Notes under the pieces: generated by a model
The model's database searches: none
The model's input: only the letters and a program-made list of their open reading frames with translations
Told to the model about the DNA's origin: nothing
Shown: piece after piece, positions 41,798 to 49,217 of the stretch
Numbering within the stretch: position 1 is the stretch's first letter
How the letters are laid out: every line of letters starts with the position of its first letter
Translations under genes and position numbers: made by a program
Origin: Phycicoccus jejuensis
GTDB taxonomy: Bacteria > Actinomycetota > Actinomycetes > Actinomycetales > Dermatophilaceae
Assembly: GCF_000720925.1 (NCBI RefSeq)
Contig: NZ_JOEE01000002.1
Location: 248,001 to 312,000 of the forward strand
Length of the DNA: 64,000 nt
Direction of reading: 5' to 3'

Positions 41798-43378
41798 TCA
41801 GTGGAAGCCGTGGCGCGCGAGGGGGTGCATCAGCTCGCGTTCCTCGTACGCCAGGTGGGACAGGAGGGTGTCGGTCAGCACGTCGACGACGTGCCGCAGC
41901 CGGTCCATCGCCCCGTCCTCGTCGGCGACGAGCGCGACGAGCGCGCGGTCGACGTCGTCGAGGACGTCGTGGATGACCTCGTGCTCCTCCTCGAGCCGGG
42001 CGATGACCGGTGCCGCGGCGGGGTCGGTCCACCGCAGGTGCGGGAAGATCGAGGCGTCCTCGAGCGTGTGGTGCCCGGTGACGACGCGGCAGTACGACTC
42101 GCAGTACGCGCCGAGCGTCCACTGGTTCTGGCGCATCGTCATCGCGTTGACCGCGGAGCGGGCCGAGCCGACCGACAGCATCCCGCGGGCGACCTGGTCG
42201 ACGACGTCGCGGACCTGGGCGAGCTCGGTGCGCAGGTGGTCGTGGACGTCGACGAGGTGGCGCGGCACGGCCAACTGCGCCTCGGTGTACCCCGAGGAGT
42301 CGGAGGAGTCCGGGTACCTCGGACGCGACGCCTCGTCCCAGGGCAGGTCCCCGGTCAGCCGGCGGCCGTCGTCGGGGGTCGGCACGAACGGCGGTGCGGT
42401 GGCGGCCTGTCGGCGCGAGGTCTCGATGCCGGGAGCCGGCTCGTCCTGGACCTCGACCGGCTCCTCGGCCGGTGCCGGCGCCGAGCCGGGGGCCCGCCGC
42501 TCCCGCTCGGCCTCGACGAGCTTGCGCGTCGCCGGCGCGACCTCCCGCGCCCACGCCTGCACCAGCCCGGGGTCGTCGGGGCCGAGCACGAAGGTCGACA
42601 TCCCGTGCGCGAGCGTCAGGGCGGCCAGCTGCTCGGGCCAGTCGGACGGCCGGCCGCGCAGCCCGCTGCCGCCGCCGGAGCGCGCCGGGAAGACGTTGTA
42701 GAGCCGCCGCACGTCCTCGGGCGCCCGGCCGGCCTCGAGCGCCGCCTCGTCGACGACCGCGTTCATCGCCCCCAGCGCGTCCGGGTCGGCGTAGCCCATG
42801 CTCGGCAGCCAGCCGTCGGCGACGCGACCGGTGAGGCGCAGCATCCGTGGCTTGTAGGCGCCGAGCCAGAGGCCGACCGGGTGCGCCGGCGCGGGCCCCG
42901 CGTGCAGGCCGTGGACGCGGTGGTGGCGGCCGTCGACGCGGACCGTGCCCTCGCCGGTCCACATGGCGCGCAGCACCGCGACCGCCTCCTCGAGCGCGTC
43001 GACCGCCTCGCGGGGCGAGAGCCGGGTGCCGCCGGCCGCCTCGATGGCGTCCCAGAAGGCACCGGCGCCGAGGCCCAGCTCGACCCGGCCGCCGGTCAGC
43101 ACGTCGAGCGTCGCCACCGACTTCGCGAGGACCGCCGGCGGGCGCAGCGGCAGGTTGACGACGTTCGGCGCGACCCGCACGGCGGTCGTGCGGGCGCCGA
43201 TGACCGACAGGAGGGTCCACGCGTCGAGGTGGCGCGCCTGGTACGGGTGGTCCTGGACGGTCACGAGGTCCAGGCCGAGGACGTCGGCGAGCTGGGCGAG
43301 CTCGAGCACGCGCTCGGCCGAGGAGACCTCGGGCGTCGGGAAGATCCCGAGCTCGAGCGCGTGCCCGTAGTCGGTCAC
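41798..43378 (-). CDS. LLM (F420-type) oxidoreductase fused to a hemerythrin domain
   Basis: A 526-residue two-domain protein. Residues about 8-310 form a luciferase-like monooxygenase barrel (LELGIFPTPEV, LDLVTVQDHPYQ, GRVELGLGAGAFWDA), the class that commonly uses F420 in actinomycetes. A proline/acid-rich linker of about 70 residues follows. Residues about 385-526 form a hemerythrin-like four-helix bundle with VDVHDHLR, VTGHHTLEDASIFPHL, EEEHEVIHDVL and the HLAYEERELMHPL ligands, giving a likely di-iron site. Joining a flavin/F420 enzyme to an oxygen- or NO-sensing iron domain is unusual. Coupled to a TPR gene upstream by a 4-base overlap. Confidence 0.9.
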   Translation of the reverse strand: MTDYGHALELGIFPTPEVSSAERVLELAQLADVLGLDLVTVQDHPYQARHLDAWTLLSVIGARTTAVRVAPNVVNLPLRPPAVLAKSVATLDVLTGGRVELGLGAGAFWDAIEAAGGTRLSPREAVDALEEAVAVLRAMWTGEGTVRVDGRHHRVHGLHAGPAPAHPVGLWLGAYKPRMLRLTGRVADGWLPSMGYADPDALGAMNAVVDEAALEAGRAPEDVRRLYNVFPARSGGGSGLRGRPSDWPEQLAALTLAHGMSTFVLGPDDPGLVQAWAREVAPATRKLVEAERERRAPGSAPAPAEEPVEVQDEPAPGIETSRRQAATAPPFVPTPDDGRRLTGDLPWDEASRPRYPDSSDSSGYTEAQLAVPRHLVDVHDHLRTELAQVRDVVDQVARGMLSVGSARSAVNAMTMRQNQWTLGAYCESYCRVVTGHHTLEDASIFPHLRWTDPAAAPVIARLEEEHEVIHDVLDDVDRALVALVADEDGAMDRLRHVVDVLTDTLLSHLAYEERELMHPLARHGFH

Positions 43379-43839
43379 GGGGTGCCCGGGCGGGGCTCGT
43401 CGGTGCCGCGGTCGACACCCCGCGCCGGCGGCTCGACGTCGACGACGCCCCCGACCCCCTCGTCGCTGACGACCGGGGGCAGCCGGCCCTCGTCGCCGTA
43501 GCCGCCGAGCAGCTCGGCCATCACGAGGTGCGGCTTGGCCTCGGCCGCTCGCCCCTGGCGCTGGAGGGTGCGCCCCAGGAGCAGGTTCGCGTAGGCCTCG
43601 TCGGGGTCGTCGACGAGGATGGCGCGGGTCACGGTCTCGGCGCGAGACAGCTGCGCGGAGTGGAAGTAGGAGCGCGCGAGGAGCAGCCGGAGCTCGGTCG
43701 TCCCGTGCAGCGGCGGCTCGTAGGCGCTCGTGTCGACGAGCTGTGAGAGCTCCTCCGCGGCGGCCTGGAACTCGCCGTGCTCGAAGAGCCCCCGGGCCCT
43801 CTGGTAGCGCTCGGCCATGCCGGTCTCGGAGGTGGTCAT
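43375..43839 (-). CDS. Tetratricopeptide-repeat protein
   Basis: A 154-residue protein with two to three TPR units (about residues 8-110; ARGLFEHGEFQAAAEELSQL, RSYFHSAQLSRAETVTRAI and LLGRTLQRQGRAAEAKPHL). A short acidic, Pro/Gly-rich tail follows. It is a likely protein-binding adaptor, perhaps for the LLM-hemerythrin fusion with which it overlaps (GTGA-type 4 bases). The ATG at 43839 is preferred; an ATG at 43818 would also keep all repeats. The longer open frame upstream is antisense to the MFS gene start and rejected. Confidence 0.8.
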   Translation of the reverse strand: MTTSETGMAERYQRARGLFEHGEFQAAAEELSQLVDTSAYEPPLHGTTELRLLLARSYFHSAQLSRAETVTRAILVDDPDEAYANLLLGRTLQRQGRAAEAKPHLVMAELLGGYGDEGRLPPVVSDEGVGGVVDVEPPARGVDRGTDEPRPGTP

Positions 43840-43951
43840 GCGTCGCTCAACGCCACGTCGACGGCGGCTGTTCCGGCCCGGTGGCGCGGGCGGGCGACCA
43901 CGGGACGGACACGACGGCGGCCCGGTCCCCCACGACCCGCCCGGCACGAGG

Positions 43952-43957
43952 CAGGAT
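43952..43957 (+). promoter_or_regulatory. -10 box deciding the MFS transporter start
   Basis: CAGGAT, 6 bases before the GTG at 43964. The long open frame upstream of this point would have to be leader and is therefore rejected. Confidence 0.45.
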
Positions 43958-43963
43958 CGGTGC

Positions 43964-45397
43964 GTGACCGTCCCGCCCTCCACCCCACCGGAGCAGGAGC
44001 CGCGCGCCGCGCGCCCGCGCCGGTTCACCGACGGGGCCCGCGCCGTCGGCCGCGGGGGTGGCCGGGGCCTGCGGGCGGTCGGCCGTGGGGGCGCCGCGTC
44101 CGCGCGGGTCGTCGGGCGCGGGGGCCGGGCCGCCGGGCAGCGCTTCCGGCGCTTCGCGGGGGCCGACGGCGCCGCCGACACCGGGCTCGCGCGGCTCACC
44201 GAGCTGCACGCGGTCAACGTGGCGGGTGACGCCGCCGTCACCGTGTCGCTCGCCGGCACCGTCTTCGCGATGCCGACGGACGAGGCCCGCGGCCGGGTCG
44301 CCCTCTTCCTCCTCCTGACGATGGCGCCCTTCCTCCTCCTCGCGCCGCTCATCGGGCCGCTGCTCGACCGCTTCCGGCACGGGCGCCGCTGGGCGCTCGG
44401 CACGACCCTCGCGATGCGCGGCTTCCTCGCGTGGGTGCTGGCCACGGCCGTGCTCGAGGACAGCCCGTGGCTCTTCCCCGCAGCCCTCGGGTGCCTCGTG
44501 GCATCTCGGTCCTACGCCGTCGCCCGCGCCGCCGCCGTCCCGCGCCTGCTGCCCGCGGGCATCGGTCTCGTGAGCGCCAACTCGCGCCTCAACATCGCCG
44601 GCATCGTCGGGATGGTCCTCGGCGGCGGGGTCGCCGGGGCCGCGTCGCGCATCGGGCCCGACTGGTCGCTGCGCGTCGCCTTCGTGATCTTCGTCGCCGC
44701 CACCGTTCTCGCCATCCGCCTGCCCGCGCGGGTCGACTCCAGCCTCGGCGAGCTCGACGTCGACGGCACGCCGGTCGGGGAGGAGCCCATCGGCTCGCCC
44801 GAGCGCGGCGCCCGCCGGCTGCGGGCGCTGCCGGTCACCGTGCGCTACGTGCTGTGGCTGACGACGGGCGCACGCCTCCTCACCGGGTTCCTCACCCTGT
44901 TCCTCACCTTCCTCATGCGCGAGCACCCCATCCCCGGCTGGAACGGGCCGCTCGTCCTCGCCGTCGTCGCGGGGGCCGCGGGCGTCGGCAACGGCGTGGG
45001 GTCGCTCATCGGCAACCGCAAGGAGACCCCGGCGCCGGAGGTGATGGCCACCGCCATCGCGGTCGTCGCGGCGGCCGCCGCGCTCGCCACGTCGCTCTTC
45101 TACTCCGTCTGGGTGCTGGCCCTCGTCGGGCTCGCGGGCGGGGTCTTCGGGCAGCTGGCCAAGCTGTGCCTCGACGCCCTCATCCAGCGCGACGTCGCCG
45201 AGGTCGTCCGCGCGCGGGTGTTCTCGTGGTCCGAGACGATCCTCCAGGCCTTCTGGGTCGTCGGCGGGACCATCGGCATCCTCGTGCCCCTCGAGCCGCG
45301 CCTCGGGTTCGGCGTGATCACCGCCGTCGTGCTCGCCGCCGGGGTGGTCGCGGTCCGCTCGCGGTCCACCGGCACCCGGGCCGCGGGACTCGCCTGA
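43964..45397 (+). CDS. MFS transporter
   Basis: A 477-residue transporter with about twelve helices preceded by an unusually long basic, Gly/Arg-rich cytoplasmic N-terminus (about residues 15-70, with repeated VGRGG motifs). Features are LTELHAVNVAGDAAVTVSLA in the first helix region and LLDRFRHGRRWALG as the A-motif loop. This resembles MFS proteins of the ENTS/macrolide-efflux type. Substrate unknown. The GTG start rests on the -10 box. Confidence 0.85.
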   Translation: MTVPPSTPPEQEPRAARPRRFTDGARAVGRGGGRGLRAVGRGGAASARVVGRGGRAAGQRFRRFAGADGAADTGLARLTELHAVNVAGDAAVTVSLAGTVFAMPTDEARGRVALFLLLTMAPFLLLAPLIGPLLDRFRHGRRWALGTTLAMRGFLAWVLATAVLEDSPWLFPAALGCLVASRSYAVARAAAVPRLLPAGIGLVSANSRLNIAGIVGMVLGGGVAGAASRIGPDWSLRVAFVIFVAATVLAIRLPARVDSSLGELDVDGTPVGEEPIGSPERGARRLRALPVTVRYVLWLTTGARLLTGFLTLFLTFLMREHPIPGWNGPLVLAVVAGAAGVGNGVGSLIGNRKETPAPEVMATAIAVVAAAAALATSLFYSVWVLALVGLAGGVFGQLAKLCLDALIQRDVAEVVRARVFSWSETILQAFWVVGGTIGILVPLEPRLGFGVITAVVLAAGVVAVRSRSTGTRAAGLA

Positions 45398-45419
45398 CCG
45401 GGTCGCTGCTCGTGAATTG

Positions 45420-45435
45420 ATACCCCCACGGGTAT
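45420..45435. promoter_or_regulatory. CsoR-family operator-like palindrome
   Basis: ATACCCCCACGGGTAT is a 16-bp dyad (ATACCC N4 GGGTAT). This matches the G/C-tract palindromes bound by the CsoR/CstR/RcnR family, which sense copper, persulfide or formaldehyde. It sits 50 bases before a small cysteine-rich gene and is one of the few A/T-containing motifs nearby. No CsoR gene lies in the window. Confidence 0.6.
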
Positions 45436-45484
45436 ATGCCATCCTGTGGTCGACCGCTCCCCCCTCGCCCTCCCGGAGGTCCCC

Positions 45485-45634
45485 GTGTGCTCCCCCGCCA
45501 CCTGCCACGTCTGCGGCAAGACCACCTGGGCCGGCTGCGGCATGCACGCCGACATGGTCATGGCGTCCGTCCCGCCGCCCGCCCGCTGCACCTGCGCCGA
45601 CGAGCCCGCCGAGCAGGCCACCGACCGGCGGTGA
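45485..45634 (+). CDS. Small cysteine-rich protein (putative metal-binding)
   Basis: A 49-residue protein beginning VCSPATCHVCGKTTWAGCG and ending with RCTC. Six cysteines and a histidine are arranged as C-X4-C-X2-C, GC-GMH and C-T-C, which suggests a zinc or copper site. Similar short proteins with the CGKTTWAGCG core occur widely in actinomycetes without assigned function. The GTG start is supported by GGAGGT at 45474-45479; a GTG at 45446 would add 13 residues before the ribosome site. The CsoR-like palindrome upstream suggests metal- or sulfide-dependent expression. Confidence 0.75.
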   Translation: MCSPATCHVCGKTTWAGCGMHADMVMASVPPPARCTCADEPAEQATDRR

Positions 45635-45817
45635 CCGCCCGCCCGGGTCCTCGCCACCGCCCCCTGGGCCGCGAGCCCGCTCGTCCTGCTCGCCCGCGCC
45701 CGGCTGATGACGGGCGTCGCCGTGACGACGTGGGCCCTCGTGCCGGTCGCCGCCCTCGGCGTCGGCGCCCTCGGCCGGCGGCTGGCGACCGCCGACACCT
45801 GCGCACCGGCTCGCTGA
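45635..45817 (+). pseudogene. Coding-biased in-frame remnant after the small Cys-rich gene
   Basis: Directly after the TGA at 45632-45634 the same frame stays open for 60 codons to a TGA at 45815. Nearly every third base is G or C, and the hydrophobic product includes LVLLARARLMTGVAVTTWAL and VPVAALGVGALGRRL. That looks like one or two membrane helices. No start codon with a ribosome site is present near its beginning; an internal ATG at 45707 would give 36 residues. It may be a decayed gene end, a small membrane protein, or a readthrough extension. Confidence 0.4.
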
Positions 45818-45879
45818 GCGGCCTCGGCGCCGCTCGAGCAAGCCCGGATGCGGGCGCAGTCGACGTCACCACCCGCGCC

Positions 45880-45885
45880 TAGGCT
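45880..45885 (+). promoter_or_regulatory. -10 box deciding the VTT protein start
   Basis: TAGGCT, 7 bases before the ATG at 45893; supports this start over the upstream in-frame ATG at 45848. Confidence 0.5.
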
Positions 45886-45892
45886 GACCGGG

Positions 45893-46537
45893 ATGCCGTC
45901 CTCGACCGCCGCCCGCCTGCGCCTCGTCGGGCTCGTCGTCGGGGTGCTGCTCGCCGGCGGGCTGGCGCTGCTCCTGCTCGGCGGCGACCTCGCGACGGTG
46001 CGCCGTGCCGTCGCCGCCAGCGGCGCGTGGGGCCCGGTCGTCTTCGTCGTGCTGCACGTCGTCCTCACCCTCGTCCCGGTCCCGAAGAACCTCCTCGCGG
46101 GCATCGCCGGCGCCCTCTTCGGCCTCGGCGCGGGCAGCGCGCTGTCGTGGGTCGGTGCGGTCGCGAGCGCCTGGGTGACGTTCGAGCTGGCCGGCCGGCT
46201 CGGCGCCGACGCGGTCGACGGCATCACCGGCGCCCGGGTCGAGCGGGTGCGGCGGGTACTGCGCGAGCGTGGGCTGCTGGCGGTCGTCATCGCCCGGCTC
46301 ACGCCGCTCGTCCCGTTCACGGTCGTCAACTACGGCGCCGGCGTGAGCCGGGTCGGGCGGCGCGACTACCTGCTCGGGACGGCGCTCGGCGTCGTGCCGG
46401 GGACGGTCGCCTACGTCGCGGTCGGCGCCTCGGCCGGCCAGGACGCGACGACCATCCTCCTCGCCGGTGGCGCCGGTGTGCTGCTGCTCGTCGCCGCCGG
46501 GGTGCTCGCCCGACGCCTCGGCCCCCGCCGCCCCTGA
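45893..46537 (+). CDS. VTT-domain (TVP38/TMEM64, DedA-like) membrane protein
   Basis: A 214-residue membrane protein with five to six helices. The VTT core includes VPVPKNLLAGIAGALFGLG and RLTPLVPFTVVNYGAG, where the conserved proline/arginine re-entrant motifs lie. Family members are lipid scramblase-like and linked to membrane homeostasis. Located between the Cys-rich small gene and a strong hairpin terminator. Confidence 0.88.
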   Translation: MPSSTAARLRLVGLVVGVLLAGGLALLLLGGDLATVRRAVAASGAWGPVVFVVLHVVLTLVPVPKNLLAGIAGALFGLGAGSALSWVGAVASAWVTFELAGRLGADAVDGITGARVERVRRVLRERGLLAVVIARLTPLVPFTVVNYGAGVSRVGRRDYLLGTALGVVPGTVAYVAVGASAGQDATTILLAGGAGVLLLVAAGVLARRLGPRRP

Positions 46538-46552
46538 CCCCCTCCCCTCTCG

Positions 46553-46606
46553 CGCGAACGTGTGTGAAATCGCCGGACGTCCCCGGCGGTTTCACACACG
46601 TTCGCG
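46553..46606. terminator. Hairpin, template family copy 1
   Basis: Arms 46553-46576 and 46583-46606 pair over 24 bases with a single G-T wobble and a 6-base loop (ACGTCC). The left arm begins CGCGAACGTGTGTGAAA and ends CGCCGG. It lies between the stop codons of the VTT and cupin genes, suiting a bidirectional terminator. The same template recurs at 47154-47207. Confidence 0.75.
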
Positions 46607-46628
46607 GATGGAGGGGCGGCGGTCGGGG

Positions 46629-47117
46629 TCAGGTGCCGTCGACCCAGATGTTGTCGTGCTCGGCCATGAAGGCGTCGTAGTGCTCGCGGCTCCAGCCGTC
46701 GGTGCCCGCGGCGAGGCCCTCGAAGTACCCCTCGCGCGGCGCCCCCGGCGCGAAGTGCAGGAGCATCCGCGCGGGCCCGTCCTCGTTGCGGAAGCCGTGG
46801 ACGCCGCCCGGCGGCACGTGGACGAAGTCGCCCGGGCCGGCGCGCACCCAGTCGCGCCCGTCAAAGATCCGCACGACGCCCTCGAGGACGTGGAAGGACT
46901 CGCTGAGCGTCCGGTGGAAGTGCGGCCCCGGCCCGCTCGGTGGCCCCGCGAAGGTCCACCGGTAGAGGCCGAAGAGGCCGCCGGTCGAGGCCCCCGACGC
47001 GAGGTAGTGCACCTCGTTGCCGTTCGGGTAGGTCAGGTCCGGCGGGCGGTCGGCCGGGTGCGTCCAGGCCGAGACCTCGCCGTCGTCCCCGTCGTACAGG
47101 CGTGGTGGGTACCCCAT
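46629..47117 (-). CDS. Cupin-domain protein
   Basis: A 162-residue single-cupin protein. GPGPHFHRTLSESFHVLEG contains the HxH-X-E metal motif of cupin motif 1, and the PGDFVHVPPGGVHGFRNE segment is motif 2 with its histidine. A metal-dependent dioxygenase, isomerase or sensor role is possible; no reaction can be assigned. The ATG at 47117 follows a TACCGT box by 6 bases, so the longer frame to 47141 is rejected. The gene is bracketed by two hairpins of one family. Confidence 0.85.
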   Translation of the reverse strand: MGYPPRLYDGDDGEVSAWTHPADRPPDLTYPNGNEVHYLASGASTGGLFGLYRWTFAGPPSGPGPHFHRTLSESFHVLEGVVRIFDGRDWVRAGPGDFVHVPPGGVHGFRNEDGPARMLLHFAPGAPREGYFEGLAAGTDGWSREHYDAFMAEHDNIWVDGT

Positions 47118-47123
47118 CCCCCG

Positions 47124-47129
47124 ACGGTA
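47124..47129 (-). promoter_or_regulatory. -10 box deciding the cupin start
   Basis: TACCGT on the minus strand, 6 bases from the ATG at 47117. Confidence 0.5.
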
Positions 47130-47153
47130 GGCGCCATCCACGCCCCCGACCAG

Positions 47154-47207
47154 CGCGGACGCATGTGGACCCGCCGGGGTCCACCGGCGGGTCCACGCAC
47201 GTTCGCG
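47154..47207. repeat. Hairpin, template family copy 2, in a divergent promoter region
   Basis: Arms 47154-47177 and 47184-47207 with a 6-base loop (GGTCCA). The inner 13 pairs are perfect (GTGGACCCGCCGG), while the outer part has two mismatches and wobbles. It has the same arm and loop lengths and ends as 46553-46606. Here it lies upstream of both neighbouring genes, so it is not a simple terminator. Confidence 0.7.
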
Positions 47208-47320
47208 GGAGGGAGGCGGGGTGGACGCGGGCGAGGGGTTCGGCGCGGGGCGCCGCGGGGTACGAGGACGGGCGAGCGGCCGGACCCGCCGGCCCCCGCC
47301 CGACCCGAGGAGCAGGACGC

Positions 47321-48310
47321 GTGACCCGTTTCGGCTTCACCCTGATGACCGAGCAGAGCGGCCCCAAGGAGCTCGTCGACGCCGCCGTGCGCGCCGAGGC
47401 CGCCGGCTTCGACCTGCTGGTCTCCAGCGACCACTACTCGCCCTGGCTCACCGAGCAGGGGCACGCCCCCCACGCCTGGACGATGCTCGGCGCCGTCGCC
47501 CACGCGACGAGCACGGTCGACCTCGCGACCTACGTGACCTGCCCGACGATGCGCTACCACCCGGCCGTCGTCGCGCAGCAGGCCGCGACCCTCCAGATCC
47601 TCGCCGACGGCCGCTTCACCCTCGGCCTCGGTTCCGGCGAGAACCTCAACGAGCACGTCATCGGGCAGGGCTGGCCGCCGGTCGCCCAGCGCCAGGACAT
47701 GCTCGCCGAGGCCATGGAGATCATCCGCGAGCTGTTCACCGGCGAGCTGACGACCTACCGCGGCGAGTACTTCGACGTCGACTCCGCGCGCCTCTGGGAC
47801 CTGCCCGAGCAGGGCGTCCCGATCGGCGTGGCGGTGAGCGGCCGTGCGGGCATCGAGCGGTTCGGCCCGCTCGCCGACCACCTCGTCGCCGTCCAGCCCG
47901 AGGCCGAGCTCGTCGAGCAGTGGAACGAGCTCGCCGGCTCGACGATCGGCTCCGGCGCCCGCGCCATCGGCCAGATCCCGATCTGCTGGGACCGCGACGA
48001 GGCCACGGCCGTCACCCGCGCCCACGAGCAGTTCCGCTGGTTCGCCGGCGGCTGGAAGGTCAACGCCGACCTGCCGACCCCGATGGGCTTCAGCGGGGCC
48101 ACCCAGTTCGTCCGCGAGGAGGACGTCGCCGAGTCCATCCCGTGCGGCCCCGACCTCGACAAGATCGTCGAGGCCGTCGCGCCCTACTGGGAGGCCGGCT
48201 TCACCGACATCGCGCTGGTCCAGGTCGGCGGCGAGCACCAGACGCCGTTCCTCGACGAGGTCGCCCCCGAGCTCCTCGAGAAGCTGAGCGCCGCCGCCCC
48301 CTCGTCCTGA
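47321..48310 (+). CDS. LLM-class F420-dependent oxidoreductase (glucose-6-phosphate dehydrogenase-like group)
   Basis: A 329-residue luciferase-like barrel. RFGFTLMTEQSGPKELVD, LLVSSDHYSPWL and GRFTLGLGSGENLNEHV match the F420-dependent FGD-related family. The cofactor is inferred from the family, and the substrate cannot be assigned. The GTG start follows a purine-rich ribosome site (GAGGAGCAGGA, 47307-47317). It converges with the HxlR regulator gene. Confidence 0.88.
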   Translation: MTRFGFTLMTEQSGPKELVDAAVRAEAAGFDLLVSSDHYSPWLTEQGHAPHAWTMLGAVAHATSTVDLATYVTCPTMRYHPAVVAQQAATLQILADGRFTLGLGSGENLNEHVIGQGWPPVAQRQDMLAEAMEIIRELFTGELTTYRGEYFDVDSARLWDLPEQGVPIGVAVSGRAGIERFGPLADHLVAVQPEAELVEQWNELAGSTIGSGARAIGQIPICWDRDEATAVTRAHEQFRWFAGGWKVNADLPTPMGFSGATQFVREEDVAESIPCGPDLDKIVEAVAPYWEAGFTDIALVQVGGEHQTPFLDEVAPELLEKLSAAAPSS

Positions 48311-48362
48311 CACCCCGCCCCACCCCGGCGGATGCCTCCCACCGCCCGGCCCGACCGCAGCG

Positions 48363-49040
48363 TCAGGCCGGGCGTGGGACGGCGCCGAGGGTCGAGATGC
48401 CGACCCAGCCCGGCACGGCGCGGACGACGTCGGCCGGCGCGTCGATGGCGACGAGCCGCCCCCGCACCGCCTCCTCCCATGCCCGGTCACCGCGCCAGAT
48501 CTCGGTCATCGTGCGCAGCGTCGTCGTGAGCGCCGCGTCGACCTCGAACCCCGGGTCGGCGTCGCACACGTCGACCGACGCCCCGTCGACGACGACCCAC
48601 CAGCGCCGGGCGCGCGGCTCGACGTCGGTGTAGGTGAAGGCGACGACCGTGCGCTCCCGCGGCCAGCGGTCGAGGGGCAGCGTCCGCTTGAGGTCCCACA
48701 TGAGCAGGTGCGGGTCGAGGTCCTCCTGGCCGAGGTCACCGACCCAGCGCACCCCCCAGGCCCCGAGCGCCTCGACGACCCCGCGCAGCTCCTCCCCGCT
48801 GCGCGTCAGGTGGTACGACGTCCGGCCGCCGACGACCCGGCGCTCCACCACCCCCGCGCGCTCGAGCCTCCGCAGCCGCTTCGAGAGCAGCGTCGGCGAC
48901 ATCCGCGGCACCCCGCGCCGCAGGTCGTTGAAGTGGGTGCTGCCGCAGAGCAGCTCACGCACGACGAGCAGCGTCCACCGCTCGTCGAGCACCTCCATCG
49001 CCTTGGCGACCGGGCAGAACTGACCGTAGGTCGAGGCCAT
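48363..49040 (-). CDS. HxlR-family transcriptional regulator
   Basis: A 225-residue regulator. The winged helix-turn-helix (about 8-100) has CPVAKAMEVLDERWTLLVVR with the conserved cysteine, FNDLRRGVPRMSPTLLSKRL and a wing. The C-terminal ~110 residues resemble an SCP2/sterol-carrier-like ligand domain (VVAFTYTDVEPRARRWWVVV). Divergent from a methyltransferase gene and probably controlling it and itself through the dyad at 49134. The longer open frame upstream is antisense to the methyltransferase. Confidence 0.9.
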   Translation of the reverse strand: MASTYGQFCPVAKAMEVLDERWTLLVVRELLCGSTHFNDLRRGVPRMSPTLLSKRLRRLERAGVVERRVVGGRTSYHLTRSGEELRGVVEALGAWGVRWVGDLGQEDLDPHLLMWDLKRTLPLDRWPRERTVVAFTYTDVEPRARRWWVVVDGASVDVCDADPGFEVDAALTTTLRTMTEIWRGDRAWEEAVRGRLVAIDAPADVVRAVPGWVGISTLGAVPRPA

Positions 49041-49133
49041 CGCACACCTCCCCTGGACGGCGGACGGGTGGTCGCCGCCGACGCCGGTGCGTCCAGTGAA
49101 CCGCTGCCCGGGCCCGGCGCGCCAGTACAGATC

Positions 49134-49153
49134 GTGGACCGGAGGCGGTCCAC
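49134..49153. promoter_or_regulatory. Candidate HxlR operator dyad
   Basis: GTGGACCGGAGGCGGTCCAC has perfect 8-base arms with a 4-base centre. It lies in the 177-base gap between the divergent regulator and methyltransferase genes, 65 bases before the methyltransferase ATG. Confidence 0.5.
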
Positions 49154-49217
49154 ATCCGGCACTGGATGGCCGGCGCGGCCCGGCGGGACGCTGGTCGCCC
49201 GACGAGAGGAGACCACC

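Noticed and set aside
45446..45484. Longer 62-residue form of the Cys-rich protein
   Set aside because: The GTG at 45446 has no ribosome site, while GGAGGT at 45474-45479 is correctly spaced for the GTG at 45485.
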